Assembly: GCA_009760855.2 (NCBI GenBank)
Contig: WPIO01000004.1
Coordinates: forward strand, 12,474,501 to 12,538,500
Direction of reading: 5' to 3'
DNA: 64,000 nt
Source: Cristatella mucedo
Taxonomy: Eukaryota > Bryozoa > Phylactolaemata > Cristatellidae
Shown here: in pieces, positions 1 to 11,400 of the stretch
How the letters are laid out: each line of letters begins with the position of its first letter
How positions within the stretch are numbered: the first letter of the stretch is position 1
The notes under the pieces: generated by a model
What the model was told of the DNA's origin: nothing
Database searches by the model: none
What the model saw: the letters and a program-made list of their open reading frames with translations, nothing else
Program-made: the position numbers and the translations under genes

Positions 1-428
1 ATGACAACACGCCGACGCGCTGCTTTCTCGCGCTCGCCGCTGAGCGAGCGCCGACAGCTCAGCGCTCTCGTTCGATAGGGGGCCAGTCGCCGATGCGGGC
101 ATCCACTATCGAGAGAAAAGCGGCCGCCGGCGAACGCGACGCGCCGCGAGCGGCACGTCGCTGTGTGAGAGCCCCGCTGCGCCGCCGCGTCGCTAGCTGT
201 GCGGCGAGCATCCCCTGCGAGCGCCGGAGGCGGCGGCCGCTGCGGCCGCGGCGGCGCAGCGGCCGCGAGAGCGCACTCGCTCCTGCTGGCGCGCGGGTGT
301 TTCGATGAAAAGGCGCTCGTTTTCGCGCGAGCGCCGTCCGCCCTGTCGTCGCGCACGCGCGCTTGACTCAGCCGACGAGCATTGGCAATGGCATTGGCTC
401 CGACCGGCCGCTGGGCGCCGCGCGAGGA

Positions 429-475
<47 letters not shown>

Positions 476-560
476 GGCGTGTTCGAGGCCGAGGCTCGAG
501 CACGGTCGAGGTCGGCAGGCTCTCTCGACTCCTCTGGCTGTCTCGCTGCCAAATTTTTAT
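1..560. promoter_or_regulatory. GC-rich, CpG-rich block with (GGC)n run, possible promoter or first exon
   Basis: The first 550 bases are dense in CG dinucleotides and contain a GGC run at about 433-478, which gives Gly, Ala or Arg runs in the three frames. The base composition changes abruptly to AT-rich after about 550. Such blocks often mark promoters or 5' exons in animals. No splice pair or recognisable protein was found, so strand and gene are unknown. Confidence 0.3.
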
Positions 561-1119
561 ATCCACCGACAGCTAACTTTCTTCCATCGAATACTAACAG
601 GGGCTAGGCTAATAGGCTAATAGGCGTGAGTGTCGCCGCTGACAAACTGAAAAGCCATACCTGGAGAACTCATCCAAGTCGTTGTCGCTCCCGTAGCCCC
701 TACACGGAATCAGAGCACTCTTTTCCAAACTGACCTTTATCAAGATGAAAAAATCAGCTCCATAGTCAAGTGTGATTATGCCCAATTAAGCCCGATTAAA
801 AAATTCGACGCACAGTGATAAAACAATATTTGCGTTAAGCAAGCTAACAGATGTAAATCTCTTTTTAGGCACTTGGAAAATTCTGGAAAGAAAGCGCGTC
901 AACTGGTGAGTGATGACAAGCGCACTTCCAGCACGCGTAAGTGCACGAAAGACAGCTCACGCAGGACTAAGCACGAGGCGTAAGGAACAGGTAGTTGTCA
1001 TGCTTATCTGAGAGCCAGAGGATATAATGACGTCGGACGGCGGTGAGCTGCAGGCTCTGTGTGAGCATGGAAACCGGTCAAGCGTGGTCACCTCAGCATG
1101 GGAATTCCGTTAGAGGCAA
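560..1119. other. No recognisable feature
   Basis: Unique-looking AT-rich sequence. No long ORF, repeat family or RNA gene is evident. Confidence 0.4.
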
Positions 1120-1450
1120 AACTATACAAATGACCTCAGAAGAGCTGTGGTGCGAAAAGAGGTCCGAGAAGTGAGCGTTTCAGTTAGATAAGCAGGAGCA
1201 GCAGGAGGAAGCAACCCAGGGTCACGCAGCTTTGCTTTGAAGTCAGTGCATTGCATAATGGTGAACAAGCTCGGGTAAAAGAGAAATAGTGTGATGTGGA
1301 AGTTTCTACCTTTCAAGACAGGCAATCTTACCGGCAGAGATTTTCGCCGAGTGTAAGCGTACTATCGCACAGTCACAATTACCTGCACGAAGTGAGTTAC
1401 ATAAGTTTGAGAAGTATATCACAAATGAATGCGCCAACTTGGCTTCATCA
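1120..1450 (-). mobile_element. Old LINE reverse-transcriptase C-terminal fragment
   Basis: The minus strand gives degraded versions of the LINE peptides seen elsewhere, such as 'NLCNSLRAG' and 'APAYLTETL' (compare RLDFCNSLLAG and LAPAYLSDLL). Frames are broken and no 3' hairpin is present, so this is an ancient fragment. Confidence 0.5.
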
Positions 1451-1604
1451 ACCTCGTCTAAATGCACCTGATTTTTGCATTTCTGCAAAGATGAAAGCAG
1501 GCTGATTTGACTGCGGAAGTGATGGGTCATTCAGTAATTTCGGAAGGGTTCAAATGCTGACAAAGCTTATCTGAGGGTTAAGCTAGGTTTTACCTTTTTA
1601 CAGC

Positions 1605-2160
1605 AATAATAATAATAATATTAATACATTTGTTTAAAAATTCCAGAGAAATTTTGAAAATCTCTTTCTAGGTACTTTTCATACGCTGTACGAGAAGCAT
1701 GTCAATACGGTTAGTGGTAGCATGCACAGCGCCTGCACGCATAAGAACAAAAAAGCAAAAACAGAAAATGATGCAATGATGGAACAGATGTTTTCTTTAG
1801 CTTCTTTTTAGATGTCGTCAATTCAGGGGATTTAGTGACTTCAGTAAGGAGTGATTTCCAGTCTTTTAGAGCATACTAACAAAATGCAAAATCTCTATAG
1901 GATTAGCTGATTCGAGGCACTTGCTAAATGACCTGTGGCAGAAGTGCGGGCTGTACGACCGCCGACCGCCCGATAGGGAAGTAGTTCGGATAGGTAAGCT
2001 GGAGCAAGTGACGGAAAGATAAGAAAATGAGTGATAAAAAACTTAACAGCGATGCGCTGCTTGATTTGGACCCGGAGCAGGTCTGAGAGAGGCTGTGTAA
2101 AATGGCAACTGCATCGCTCACGACAAACAATCCTTGCTGCAGAGATTTGCACCTCATGAC
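1605..2160 (-). mobile_element. Diverged LINE 3' fragment with (AAT)n tail
   Basis: On the minus strand it ends at an AAT-rich tail at about 1605-1625. It carries a decayed 'CTAGAAAGAGATT' hairpin arm and encodes LINE-like peptides including 'SLAPAYLSELLPY'. It is more diverged than the copies at 16.4 and 59.2 kb. Confidence 0.65.
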
Positions 2161-2164
2161 TTTC

Positions 2165-3180
2165 AGTAGGCGCCTTATCGCATAAGCCGGAAGACCTGCA
2201 CTAGTGTCATTTCAAAAGTCAAGAATGTAGAACTTAATAATTGGTTTTATCGTCATTCAATTTGAGTAAGTTTTCTGCAATCGAATTGCGATTGTTGGCA
2301 ATACAAGTGGACAGAGATTTAAGAGAGTTTGAGGTATTGCACGAGAGTTATCAAAGCATTGGAATCGATGCGGTCGCCTATATTGTGCTTCATAATCATA
2401 GTGACCAAAGGGAGAATATAAATTGTGAAAAGAAGAAGTCAATCTAGAACAGATTCTTGGGGTTCATGGTACTGTGAAGGATCACTGGATGACCACCGGA
2501 TGCGTATACCTATGCTGAGAAATCCCCCGGTGAGGTCGGACCTAAGCGGCATCGCTGCAACGGCACTGGTTACGAAGCGGAGTGACTATGGTTCAAGTAG
2601 AACTGCCGAAACAACCAGTTAGAGCCGTCAAAGACACTCTTGCCAAGCAGATATTCCCGAGGTCTTCGTCCACTCACAGTAGTGCTGGCTGACTAAATGA
2701 AACGATTTGCTCTAAATCCTGACCGAAGCGTGCTAGATTTGGCGTTTCAATGGACGATCTGCCACTACACTGTCCAGTGTCTCACGAGAATGGTTTGGTA
2801 AAACTGGGAGGAAATAATCTATGTTCTCGAGGTAATGAAACGGTGTATTGCTACGGCAGCCAGCTCGCGACTGCCGAAATGTTTATCATTCGCGGTTCCA
2901 ATAGTATAACGACCCGGAACCGGCTAAGCTGTGATTGATGGTTAAGCAGCATAGACGCCGAAGCCCCGGAATTGGCGACGAGTTGCACCTTAGCAGCTGG
3001 TTTGAGTGTCGCTTGAGGCTTTGGGCGGCACGTGAGTTTGTGTACGTCATGGCGGTTTGTTGACGGTAGCCATTTTCAGGCTCTGTCGAGCACACTTCTC
3101 TTCGGTGCTGCGGATGTGGATTTCTTATCTGAAGGTCTGAAACAGGTGAGAGCGCTCCTCCTCCGCTGCGGCCGCTTTCC
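2165..3180. other. No recognisable feature
   Basis: Short ORFs only, none with a family motif or consistent splice sites. Confidence 0.4.
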
Positions 3181-3184
3181 TCCG

Positions 3185-4025
3185 CTACCAATAATTATAC
3201 ACCTGATAATAAGAATAATTATAATAATAATACACTTGATAAAACGCCCTCAGAGAACTCTATCTCTTTCTAGGCGCTTTACATTTTCTGCAAAGAGAAT
3301 TGCAATTGAATGATGAATGATATTATGCTTGATAAAAAACATGAATGAAATGGTTAGGGGTGACATGCACAGGGTCGGCATGCAAGTGTGGTTAGTGGCA
3401 GCATGCAACAGTGTCAGTACGCATAAGCACATGAAGGACGAATCACAGAGACCCGACCCACTAAAAGCTGTCCTAAATAGGTGTGTTTTTAAGTTCTTTC
3501 TAAATGTGGTCAAGTCGGGGGATGTTGTGACGCAAGTCGGGAGTGAGTTCCAGGCTTTGGGACCATACGAACCAAACGCACGGTCTGCAAGGATTTGAGG
3601 TTTGTACAAGGTATTGCAAACTCTTAGATTCCGAAAAGCTGGTGCTACGATGCTGGGCCTGGTGGCGGAGTAAATCTGATAGATAGGCTGGAGCCAAAGA
3701 ATGAACAAACCGCAAAGTGAGCGACAAAATCTTAAAGTCGATCCCTTGCTTGACTGGGAGCCAGTGCAGATCGCCGAGAAGCTGTGTGTTGTGACAAGTG
3801 CAAAGCTGCCGACAGACAAGCCTAGCTGCAGAGTTTTGCGCTAGCTGTAAGTGCCTAATTGCACTGGGCGGTAGACCGGCGAGCAGAGAGTGACAGAAGT
3901 CAAGACGGGATGTCACAAATGCATGGACCAAATTAGATGTGGTATCCTTATCTAAACAAGCCCGAATTCTAGCACTTTTAGCAATGTTACCATTTCCGCA
4001 CTCGAGTGCATCATTGATCATGCAT
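3185..4025 (-). mobile_element. LINE 3' fragment (CR1/L2-like RT C-terminus, UTR, hairpin, (ATT)n tail)
   Basis: The minus strand encodes HAFVTSRLDF, SLLAGLPPSAIRHLQLAQNS, LHWLPVKQGIDFKILSLTLR and SLAPAYLSDLL, then frame-shifts. These are the C-terminal repeats common in CR1/L2-like non-LTR retrotransposons. The 3' UTR holds the CAGGGTC.GCATGC segment, the GCGCC hairpin and an ATT-rich tail at 3190-3240. It is a 5'-truncated, frameshifted and dead copy. Confidence 0.85.
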
Positions 4026-4639
4026 CCACGAGTGGCTAGCAGTAATTTCAAGGCTCAGCGCTACGAGCACTGCCTTATGTTTGCGGACTTTTTTCCCGCA
4101 CGTGGAGTCAGCTGCACCCCGTTTATAAGTTATTTTCGAAATACGGTGCAAACTGAGGCTGGCCAACGTGGTACTGAACTTCGGAAATAATTTCAGTTTG
4201 AGCGGGTACGCTTCAGCAACCTTCGGATAACGTTCGTGACCAATGCTTTACCGATTGAGAGCCATCGAAACTTTTGAGTACGTGTAGCTCTTTTGCTATG
4301 CGTTATATCTATTAAATCTTATGAACTTACCTTTATGTAGCGCATCAGCGCTTTTCGGCAGATTGCATCTCTTATCCGCCGATTGCTACGCCGGGAGCGA
4401 GGCCACACAATGTCCGGCGGGCTGACCTGATCCTCGGGCTCAATCGCAAGGCACGCTGCATAGACTGATTGTATCATCCACCTGCAGATGTAACCGAGAC
4501 TAATTTTTTATTCGGCGTTCAACACTTGACATGTATAGCCTCAGCTATACATGTTCACTTAGGTGCCCGAACCGGGAACTCGGTGTAATGCTTAAATGAA
4601 CGTGCATGATCGTGACTGCAAATTCCTTGTTCAGTTGCA

Positions 4640-4842
4640 ACTCGTCTATGCGTGCTGACGCTGTGCATGCTGCCACTAACCACATTTGCATGCTGACCCT
4701 GTGCATGTCACCCCTAACCATGTTATTCATTTTGTTTGTTTGTCAAGCATGATTTTACTCACCATTCAATTGCATTTCCCTTTGCAGCAAATGTAAAGCG
4801 CCTAGATAGAGATTGAGTTCTCTGAGGGCGCTTTATCAAGTG

Positions 4843-4875
<33 letters not shown>

Positions 4876-4895
4876 TATTATTATTATTATGTCAC
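4640..4895 (+). mobile_element. LINE 3' UTR fragment with (AAT)n tail
   Basis: It contains the 3' UTR (GCTGACGCTGTGCATGCTGC), then AGCGCCTAGATAGAGATT and TTCTCTGAGGGCGCTTTATC, followed by about 14 AAT/ATT triplets. It is severely 5'-truncated and in plus orientation. Confidence 0.85.
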
Positions 4896-5371
4896 ACCTA
4901 CTGGGGTCAGCAACCGGAAAGCGCGTCCGCTTCCTGACTAGGCAAGGAGAGTAATCCCCCACGAGCGGTTCCCCGCCGCTGCCGCCCAACATTGGCATTC
5001 AGTAAATGGCTGAGCGTGCAAGCTATGCCTTTAGCGCCGTCCAACGATGCTTTCTTAGTGCGACACCTGAAAAAGGCCTCTTTTGGAGAATGCAGGCACA
5101 TGGTGAGCCTAAGGACATATTTATTGTAATTTTTATTATTTGCATGAGAAATCAACGTTTCGGAGAAATGAGTTGGTAGATATAGTGTCTACAGGGCTTG
5201 TAGACCTCTTAGAGTGGGATATCTATTTCGAGAAGAGGTCAGCAGGAGCTAGCACTGAAAAGTGGCGATTGAAGTTGAGCTGGGAAATGAGTGCGAGGAG
5301 TTCAGTGGCATTGTTAGAACAACGGTTTTTCATGCAAAGACCATGGCAAAGTGATGTGTTATAAAAATAGA

Positions 5372-5525
5372 CATTTTTTGTAGCGCCCTAAGAGTAATTA
5401 TTGCCTATCCTGGAGCTACACACATACCGCAGGGCTCAAACTCGCGACCTCGGTCATCAAACGCATTCACCTTGACCTTGGTCATCGACGGCAGGTGCCT
5501 TAACCCGTGGGCTAAACCAGGGCTT
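5372..5525 (-). mobile_element. tRNA-derived SINE, family 1, diverged copy
   Basis: The minus strand shows 'TGGTTTAGCCCACGGGTTAA' (A-box-like), a B-box-like 'CGAGTTTGAGCCCTG', and a tail ending in 'TTAGGGCGCTACAAAAAATG'. An extra internal segment distinguishes it from the shorter copies. Confidence 0.6.
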
Positions 5526-5984
5526 GCTATGCCACCTTGAATTTCTCGGTGTAGAACCGACCTGGGCGTACCTAATGAGAATATCAAAGGGTCTTCATAG
5601 GCAGTTTTGGAAATTCTATCAGTGACTCGACTAAGCTTCTATAGCAGCTAGAATTGGTCTGATGCGGAAAGGTTAGATATAACCTCAACGCGATCAGAAG
5701 CTCGTAGATCGGCAGTCAGCCCTGCCGATTGTTCGTGCTTTTTCAAGCTTGCGCCTTGCCGTCCTGAATAGTTAATTTTCGGCCGTGTAACTACACAGCT
5801 ACTGAACGCTAGAGTACTTTGTACTTATTCAGATGAGTTAAGTCACCGAGAACATCTATCACGGCTTTTTTTATCACGTTCGCGTGTGTGTAGCGCAGGC
5901 AAGTTGGTAGAAAAGCTCGCGATATCGCGTTGAAACTTCTGCAACTCTTTCCACACACGTCTTTCCGAATGTACAAAAAAACCC

Positions 5985-6175
5985 AGAGAAAGAAAATCGC
6001 CGCAGCCGAGATTTTCTGTCGCAAATGTTGCAGCAGCTCCATTCAGCCACTTCTTTTAGACCTGCACTGGCTCACTGTTCGCGCCGCGCATCGGCTTCAA
6101 AGTCTAGCCATCCTAGGCATCCTTAGATCTCTTTCCTTGTCTTGTCTGTCTGAACAAATTCTCCCCGGGCAGCCC
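5985..6175 (+). mobile_element. Degraded LINE RT fragment
   Basis: The plus strand gives 'FCRKCCSSSIQPLLLDLHWL' and 'LRSLSLSCLSEQIL', decayed forms of the LINE C-terminal peptides (DLHWLPVK, SLAPAYLSDLL). Confidence 0.5.
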
Positions 6176-6179
6176 TTCG

Positions 6180-9100
6180 CAGCACCACCTGTCTGGCTGA
6201 TCGCCGCTTCTCGGTAACCACCAATCAACCTTAAAGGGTCTGTGAATCGTGCTTGCAGTTCATACGAACCCATTGCGTGGAGCCTCTACTGCCTATCGTT
6301 GTGCAATAAATTGATTCTAAGGCATTTTAAATGCAGCTATCTACCAAACATTTACGATCCCGTTCATTAAATCGTACGATTCGTCAATGTGACTTTCCCG
6401 TGTGCAGCCTAGAATTCTACAGTAATGCATTATTATCACTAATTATTTGATATTGGTTTGACTTCTAGAACGTGCCTAGGCAGGTTTTCAGCTATGCTAG
6501 AGCTGTTGCCAATGATGATTGAGAAACTAAATTTTTATGTAGACTTATTGCTTTTAGAAATAGCAAACTGTGCATGAGAATGCCAATCAAATTTGGCATG
6601 ATCTCCACACTTTCCATGGCTCATAGATCATTCTCGCCAAGACGCATTTCGCGGACTTGTGGCCTAGTGAAGCGTCGCGTAGTGAAGCGTCGCGTAGTGA
6701 AGGGCATTTTTCTAACGAAGCCGTTGTGGTAGCAACGCTTAGATTTCAGCTAGCTGCTAGAAATGTAGTCCGGTGTGTTGTCGGCCCTTAATGCACAGCC
6801 CTAGTTGCCGACCCCGAGCGAGAACAACCTACGTACGTAGCCGGCGGAGCTCAGCCAGCCATCTATCTAAGGATCTATTTGTGGATTCATGTCATTGTGA
6901 AGGCCACCGCTAGGGTCGCCGGGAAGCCAAGAGAGAGCTGCACCCACGGAGCGCCAATCGATCAACGCTGGTCTCGTGTAGATATGCATACAAATTCGTG
7001 CTCTCTTGAAGCTCTGAGATTGGGATAGCTAGAGAATTGTATCGGGCTCGCCTTTGAATTCATGAATACCGACCTGTGTAAAAATCATTCTCTTACGAGC
7101 ATTCCTTCGCCTGCCGTGATTTAAAAAATAAACTTACTCGAACGCCTAAACTCGCAAAGCGATTCAGATCGACTAAAGATTTCGTGAACAAATATTCCCG
7201 CTACAGCATTTTTAACTGGTTATGCAAGAAATGCAAAGTTGGTACTCAGCCCAAGCCAAGTGAGGCCCACAGCCGTCAGGCAGATTCTGTCTTGTCCTGG
7301 CTGTCAAACTTTGCAACCTGCAAAGGCTCGTTGGCTTTTGAAGCAACATTAACTGTACAACACACGTTTTGCTATTTTAACCCGGTAGCTGTCGTTATGT
7401 TTGCATAGAATTGCGTAGTGCAAGGGAATGTCCGTTCCTTTCACATATTCCCTTCATGCGCCACTGCTTTACCTGTCATAGGAGCCTTTTTTTTTTACAC
7501 CGTTCTGCTCTGAGCCTGCATGAAAGATCTTTCTTGTCTTGAGAGTTATGTGATCGTTGCGATATTTTACTAAAAAGCACCCGAAGAGTCAGTGCGACGG
7601 CTCTAGTCGTGGCTGCTCGGATTGCAAGAGCTCTTTCCCTTCTTCTGTCCTCTCAAATATCCAGAATCTTCAATCACCGTTCATTAAGTTCTTTTCAGTT
7701 CAGGCGTCCGGCTCTTCTCCTTTCCTCTCCACTAGGCTCCACACCGCTCCATTTTACTCCGCTCCGCTCTCATCCTTTCTTGCTCTCATCCCATCTACCC
7801 CACTCATGGCCTCTTTTAAACTCTTCTGCCTCCTCCGTAATTCCTTACCACTCATTACCACCTCGACCACCCTGCCATGATCAGCTCTGCTCAGCCCTGC
7901 TCTGCTCTGCTCTGCCCTGCTCTGCTCAGCCCTGCTCTGCTCTGCTCTGCCCTGCTCAGCCATGCTCTGCTCTGCTCTGCCCTGCTCAGCCATGCTCTGC
8001 TCTGCTCTATCCTGGGTGCACAAGAGTCTTCTTCCTGTCCTCGTTCTTAGCCTCTTTCCATGTCGTTGGAATACTTAGCTCCCTATCTAATACTCCCTAT
8101 CTAGGCTCGCGATGCCCAATTTCCGCTGTTGGGACCATTGACTGACGCAGGCACCAGCCTGTCAGCCGACAGAGACTTCTGCGGTTGAATCATCTCAATT
8201 CCATCTCCTCGGTCCTGTCCTCATCTCTCCTCAGTCGCACAGCCATCCTCAGCGCGCATCTGTCGGCTCTGGCTCCACAGCACTCTCCCGTCTCGTTCGC
8301 GGCCCTGTTACCTTTCCTCTTCATGTCACCATGCCCTCCCGTCTTTTCCGTTTTTTTCCATCATTTCCGTTTTGCTTCACGTCGATAATGGCGTCCCCTT
8401 CCCGGTCCTAGCTCTGTTCTTGGGCTACACTTTCCCCCATTCAGTATCACTTCCTCTCTGTCCACACTCAGCCTCCATTTTCTCTCCTCGTGTTTCCATC
8501 CTCTCCAGTGGCTTCTCGTCGTAAACTCTCATGTTCACCAATATTCCACCCTCTTAGCCGTCACTCAAACTCTCAGTCGCGTGCGCTTGGTCTGCTCTCG
8601 TGTGCGCTCTCGCTGGTCTTCGAGGAGAGCCACCATGCATCGCGTGGAGGGATAATCATCACCGAGCCGCCTGTTTAGATATCCATCGGGCGAGTTGCAG
8701 CAGAAACTGGTCTTCGGCCATCGGCTACTTCAAACCATAAGCACCTTTCAATCGAGTTCCAAGACTGCCATTAAAAGAGCAAACAGAGTACACTAATCTG
8801 CGGCCTCCGCCAGGCCGGCAGGCGCTCAATACTAAGTGCTGGGTGCATGGAATGGCAGCTGCGGCGAACAGTTATCGATAAGACGAGCAGGCTATCACAG
8901 GCGATTGCTCTACTGACTACTGAAGAGTAACCCCTTCAAGCCAAACACTACACTCCTCCTGCGCAGGCTGCGCTATCAACGTTTCTCAATATTGATCTCG
9001 ATCGTCTCCTGTGTTTAACTCCACTGCCCCTACAGTGACCCTCGAAGAGAGCGTCCCCTGGTGGTCGGGGATGGGATGTAATCCCAAGCACTACTGCAAA

Positions 9101-9685
9101 ATATTTCCCCAATTTCTTCCGAAGTTTCATTATTGATTGGTCGTCTCAATGAAAATCTCATAAGCTGAGCTGGTCGAACAAAACAGACTTGTCGTGGTAC
9201 GCTTATATCTGTGGCTATATTAGCGGATTTGAAGAAGTTGTACATCTGAGGCGTGTAGGGCGTCACCAGTGGCTTATACAGCGTGCAAGAGCATCTCTTA
9301 ACTAGTCGATAGGAATTACTGGCAGTTTCGAGACACATTTCCGCCTCAGGCGACCAGGGCGTGTATAACTCCCAAGACCAACGTAACATCCTAATTTTTT
9401 AGAAGCGGCTTTGGCGAAAGCCACTGGGGCTCTGCCCTTTATATTTAGGTCTAGAACTAAAATGTGAGTGTTAAGGGTTCTTCAATCTAAGAGGGCACAC
9501 ATTTTGCATTCAATTTGGGGAGATTGTAGATATGAGGTGTGCGGTTTTGTTGCAATGCCGTACCACTCGAGATCGTTGTGTAAGTGGGCCGTGCCGCTCA
9601 ATGATCGATGTAGTACATGCGGTTCAGGCTATGCCCTGTAGCAGGATATGGCTTTGGTATTTCCGGTGCTAGGGCGGGTGGATTT
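6180..9685. other. No recognisable gene; two small tandem repeats
   Basis: About 3.5 kb without a supported gene. 6664-6705 has two to three copies of the 15-mer AGTGAAGCGTCGCGT, and 7880-8010 has a pentamer minisatellite (listed separately). 7640-8640 is pyrimidine-rich on the plus strand. Its ORFs are compositional. Confidence 0.4.
7876..8012 (+). repeat. TGCTC pentamer minisatellite
   Basis: Irregular tandem repeats of CTCTG/CTGCT/CAGCC units, such as CTCAGCCCTGCTCTGCTCTG, about 130 bp. A higher-order unit of about 45 bp (ending CAGCCATGC) is visible at the right half. Confidence 0.85.
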
Positions 9686-9689
9686 GCCG

Positions 9690-9831
9690 CACTGGTTTGG
9701 CCCAGTGGTTAAGGTGCTCGCCCCGACTAAGGTCTGGTCGAGGTCAGGGGCTCGAGCCCCACGGCATTCTTGAAGCGCCTAAATAGAGATTAAATTCCAT
9801 TAGGGCGCTACGCAAATGCATTATATTTTTT
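9690..9831 (+). mobile_element. tRNA-derived SINE, family 1 (good copy)
   Basis: It begins GGCCCAGTGGTTAAGGTGCT (A-box), has a B-box-like 'GGGGCTCGAGCCCC', then the tail GAAGCGCCTAAATAGAGATT and TTAGGGCGCTACGCAAATG, followed by T-rich sequence. The tail hairpin resembles the LINE 3' end. Confidence 0.85.
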
Positions 9832-10302
9832 TTACTTTTTATTGCCCTGTTACTCGTCTTGCGGCTAGCTTGTGGCCCAGTGGCATTGATGGCTCTATGG
9901 GGCTGACGAGTCACGACCTGCTAGGAGCAGTTAGGAGTTCGAAGCCGGCAAGTCAGGTGGTCAAGAGGTTCAAAGAGAGTCGTACTTCCCCCCCCCCTGT
10001 GCGTAGTTGATTAAACTGGCAGTGTTGGTCGTCATCGGACGTTCTGTGCTGCCTGCGACGACAACGAAATGTCAAGCTACTTAACACAGAAAGTGACGGT
10101 GACGCTTGATGCAATTGAAGATTCAATGGTTCAATCTGTTCTCCTACTGAGGCGGATGCTCATTAAACCAACGTCTTCAGCGAGTTTAATGTATACAGAC
10201 ACACTGTCACTGTAAATTGATCAGATTATGACAGTGCTGAAGATTATTAACGTTTCTTTTTACAAGCATGAGGAGCCGGGTGTCATTTCATTGTTATTAC
10301 TC
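9832..10302. other. No recognisable feature, left flank of mitochondrial insert
   Basis: Non-mitochondrial sequence with no clear repeat. It contains a nine-C run near 9990. Confidence 0.4.
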
Positions 10303-11012
10303 ATGAATAATAATATATTAGCATACTCTGCCATAAATAAGAAGGCAAATCCCCTTACCCCGTACTCAATGTTAAACCCAGAGACAAGCTCTGACTCTCC
10401 CTCAGCGAAGTCAAAGGGAGCTCGATTAGTCTCTGCTAAGGAGGAGGTAAACTACATAATAGCTAAAGGTATCAGGAATAGGGAAAGTCAAGACAAGCCC
10501 TGCTCTTCAGAGAGTGTCCTTAAATTGTAAGAATGGGAAACAATCGCTACTCTTAGGAGTAGGAGAGCCATCCTTACTTCATAAGAGATTGACTGAGCAA
10601 TAGCCCGAAGTGCCCCCAGGAGGGCATACTTTGAGTTAGAGGATCACCCAGAAATCAAGGTGGTATAAACATTTACCCTGGAGATACAAAGGAATAGTAA
10701 GATTCCTAAAGGAATGTAGTAGCCACTAAAGGGGGATAAGTAAAGTACCTACAAAGTAAGGGCTAAGACTAAGGAGAGAACAGGGGCTAGCTTATAGGCT
10801 AAGGGGTTTGAAAGAGTGACTCAAGAGTTCTCCTTCGTAAACAACTTAATAGCATCAGCAAAGGGCTGGGGAAGACCCCCAAACCCCACCTTGTTAGGGC
10901 CCTTCCGTAGTTGAATGTACCTGAGTACCTTACGTTCAACCAAAGTAAGGAAAGCTACTGCCAGTAAGACAGCCACTACGACAATTAGGTTTTTAATTAA
11001 AAGGTTAACCAT
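10303..11012 (-). pseudogene. nad1: Nuclear mitochondrial insert: nad1 (NADH dehydrogenase subunit 1), C-terminus missing
   Basis: Read on the minus strand from ATG at 11012 with the invertebrate mitochondrial code, about 236 codons are continuous. It starts [20 protein letters not shown] and contains [69 protein letters not shown] and [14 protein letters not shown] must be Trp and AGA/AGG Ser to match the family; in the nuclear code it stops after 63 codons. nad1 is a membrane subunit of complex I, normally about 310 residues. The match ends near 10303, so roughly the last quarter is absent. A tRNA-Met lies just upstream, as in an mtDNA fragment. The lack of frameshifts indicates a recent transfer. 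Confidence 0.92.
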
Positions 11013-11039
11013 AAAGTTAGCCTTGACTAGGTTAACTCT

Positions 11040-11102
11040 GACTAGAGGGGGAATCCCATCTTCGAGGTATGAGCCCGATAGCTTAACTTAGCTTATCTAG
11101 TC
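11040..11102 (-). tRNA. trnM: Mitochondrial-type tRNA-Met (CAT anticodon), part of the insert
   Basis: A 63-nt cloverleaf folds on the minus strand. The acceptor stem is GACTAGA/TCTAGTC (7 of 7 pairs). The D-arm is AGCT-AAGTTA-AGCT. The anticodon stem is TCGGG/CTCGA with loop CTCATAC (anticodon CAT), and the T-arm has a short GGG/CCC stem. It sits 27 bp upstream of nad1 on the same strand. The reduced D- and T-arms are typical of animal mitochondrial tRNAs. It is presumably non-functional in the nucleus. Confidence 0.85.
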
Positions 11103-11112
11103 CCTTTATAAG

Positions 11113-11400
11113 GGCTAAGAACTCTCTCAGAGGGCCTTAGGGGAGGGCTAGAAGCCCATCCCTCAATGGCCATAAGAGTAAAAGCTCGTATTGAATAAAC
11201 ACCCTTAGCTAATCTCAGCTAAGAAGTTAGTGGAGACTAACCTTCCCCCTAGAGGGGAATAAGGGGACCAAGTCCCTACTCAACTAAGACCTCTCTAAGA
11301 GGAGCTTAGGGGAGGGCTAGAAGCCCCTCCCATCCCTCTGTGGCCGTAAGAGTAAAAACTCGTATTAAGTAAATACCCTTAGTGGATCTCAGGAGGGTTA
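11113..11400. repeat. Diverged direct duplication with hairpin, next to the mitochondrial insert
   Basis: Two copies, about 11122-11223 and 11288-11400, share 'CTTAGGGGAGGGCTAGAAGCC', 'GGCC.TAAGAGTAAAA.CTCG' and 'ATCTCAG'. Each contains a hairpin GGGGAGGGCT-AGA-AGCCC(C/A)TCCC. They may be duplicated mitochondrial non-coding or decayed tRNA sequence. No tRNA could be folded convincingly. Confidence 0.65.

Noticed and set aside
193-620. Overlapping ORFs with Gly, Ala, Arg or Pro runs at the left edge
   Set aside because: They are produced by the GGC run and high GC content; none has splice sites, a domain or a preferred frame.
3250-4051. ORFs with RT-like peptides taken as a host gene
   Set aside because: They are frameshifted LINE remnants with a LINE 3' UTR and tail, not host exons.
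7609-8145. Plus-strand 178-codon ORF
   Set aside because: It crosses a pyrimidine-rich stretch and the TGCTC minisatellite; the Cys/Ser/Ala repeats are compositional.
10228-10530. Plus-strand 100-codon ORF
   Set aside because: It is antisense to the nad1 insert.
11113-11400. A second pair of mitochondrial tRNAs in the duplicated segment
   Set aside because: Anticodon-like and hairpin pieces are present, but no complete cloverleaf could be folded.
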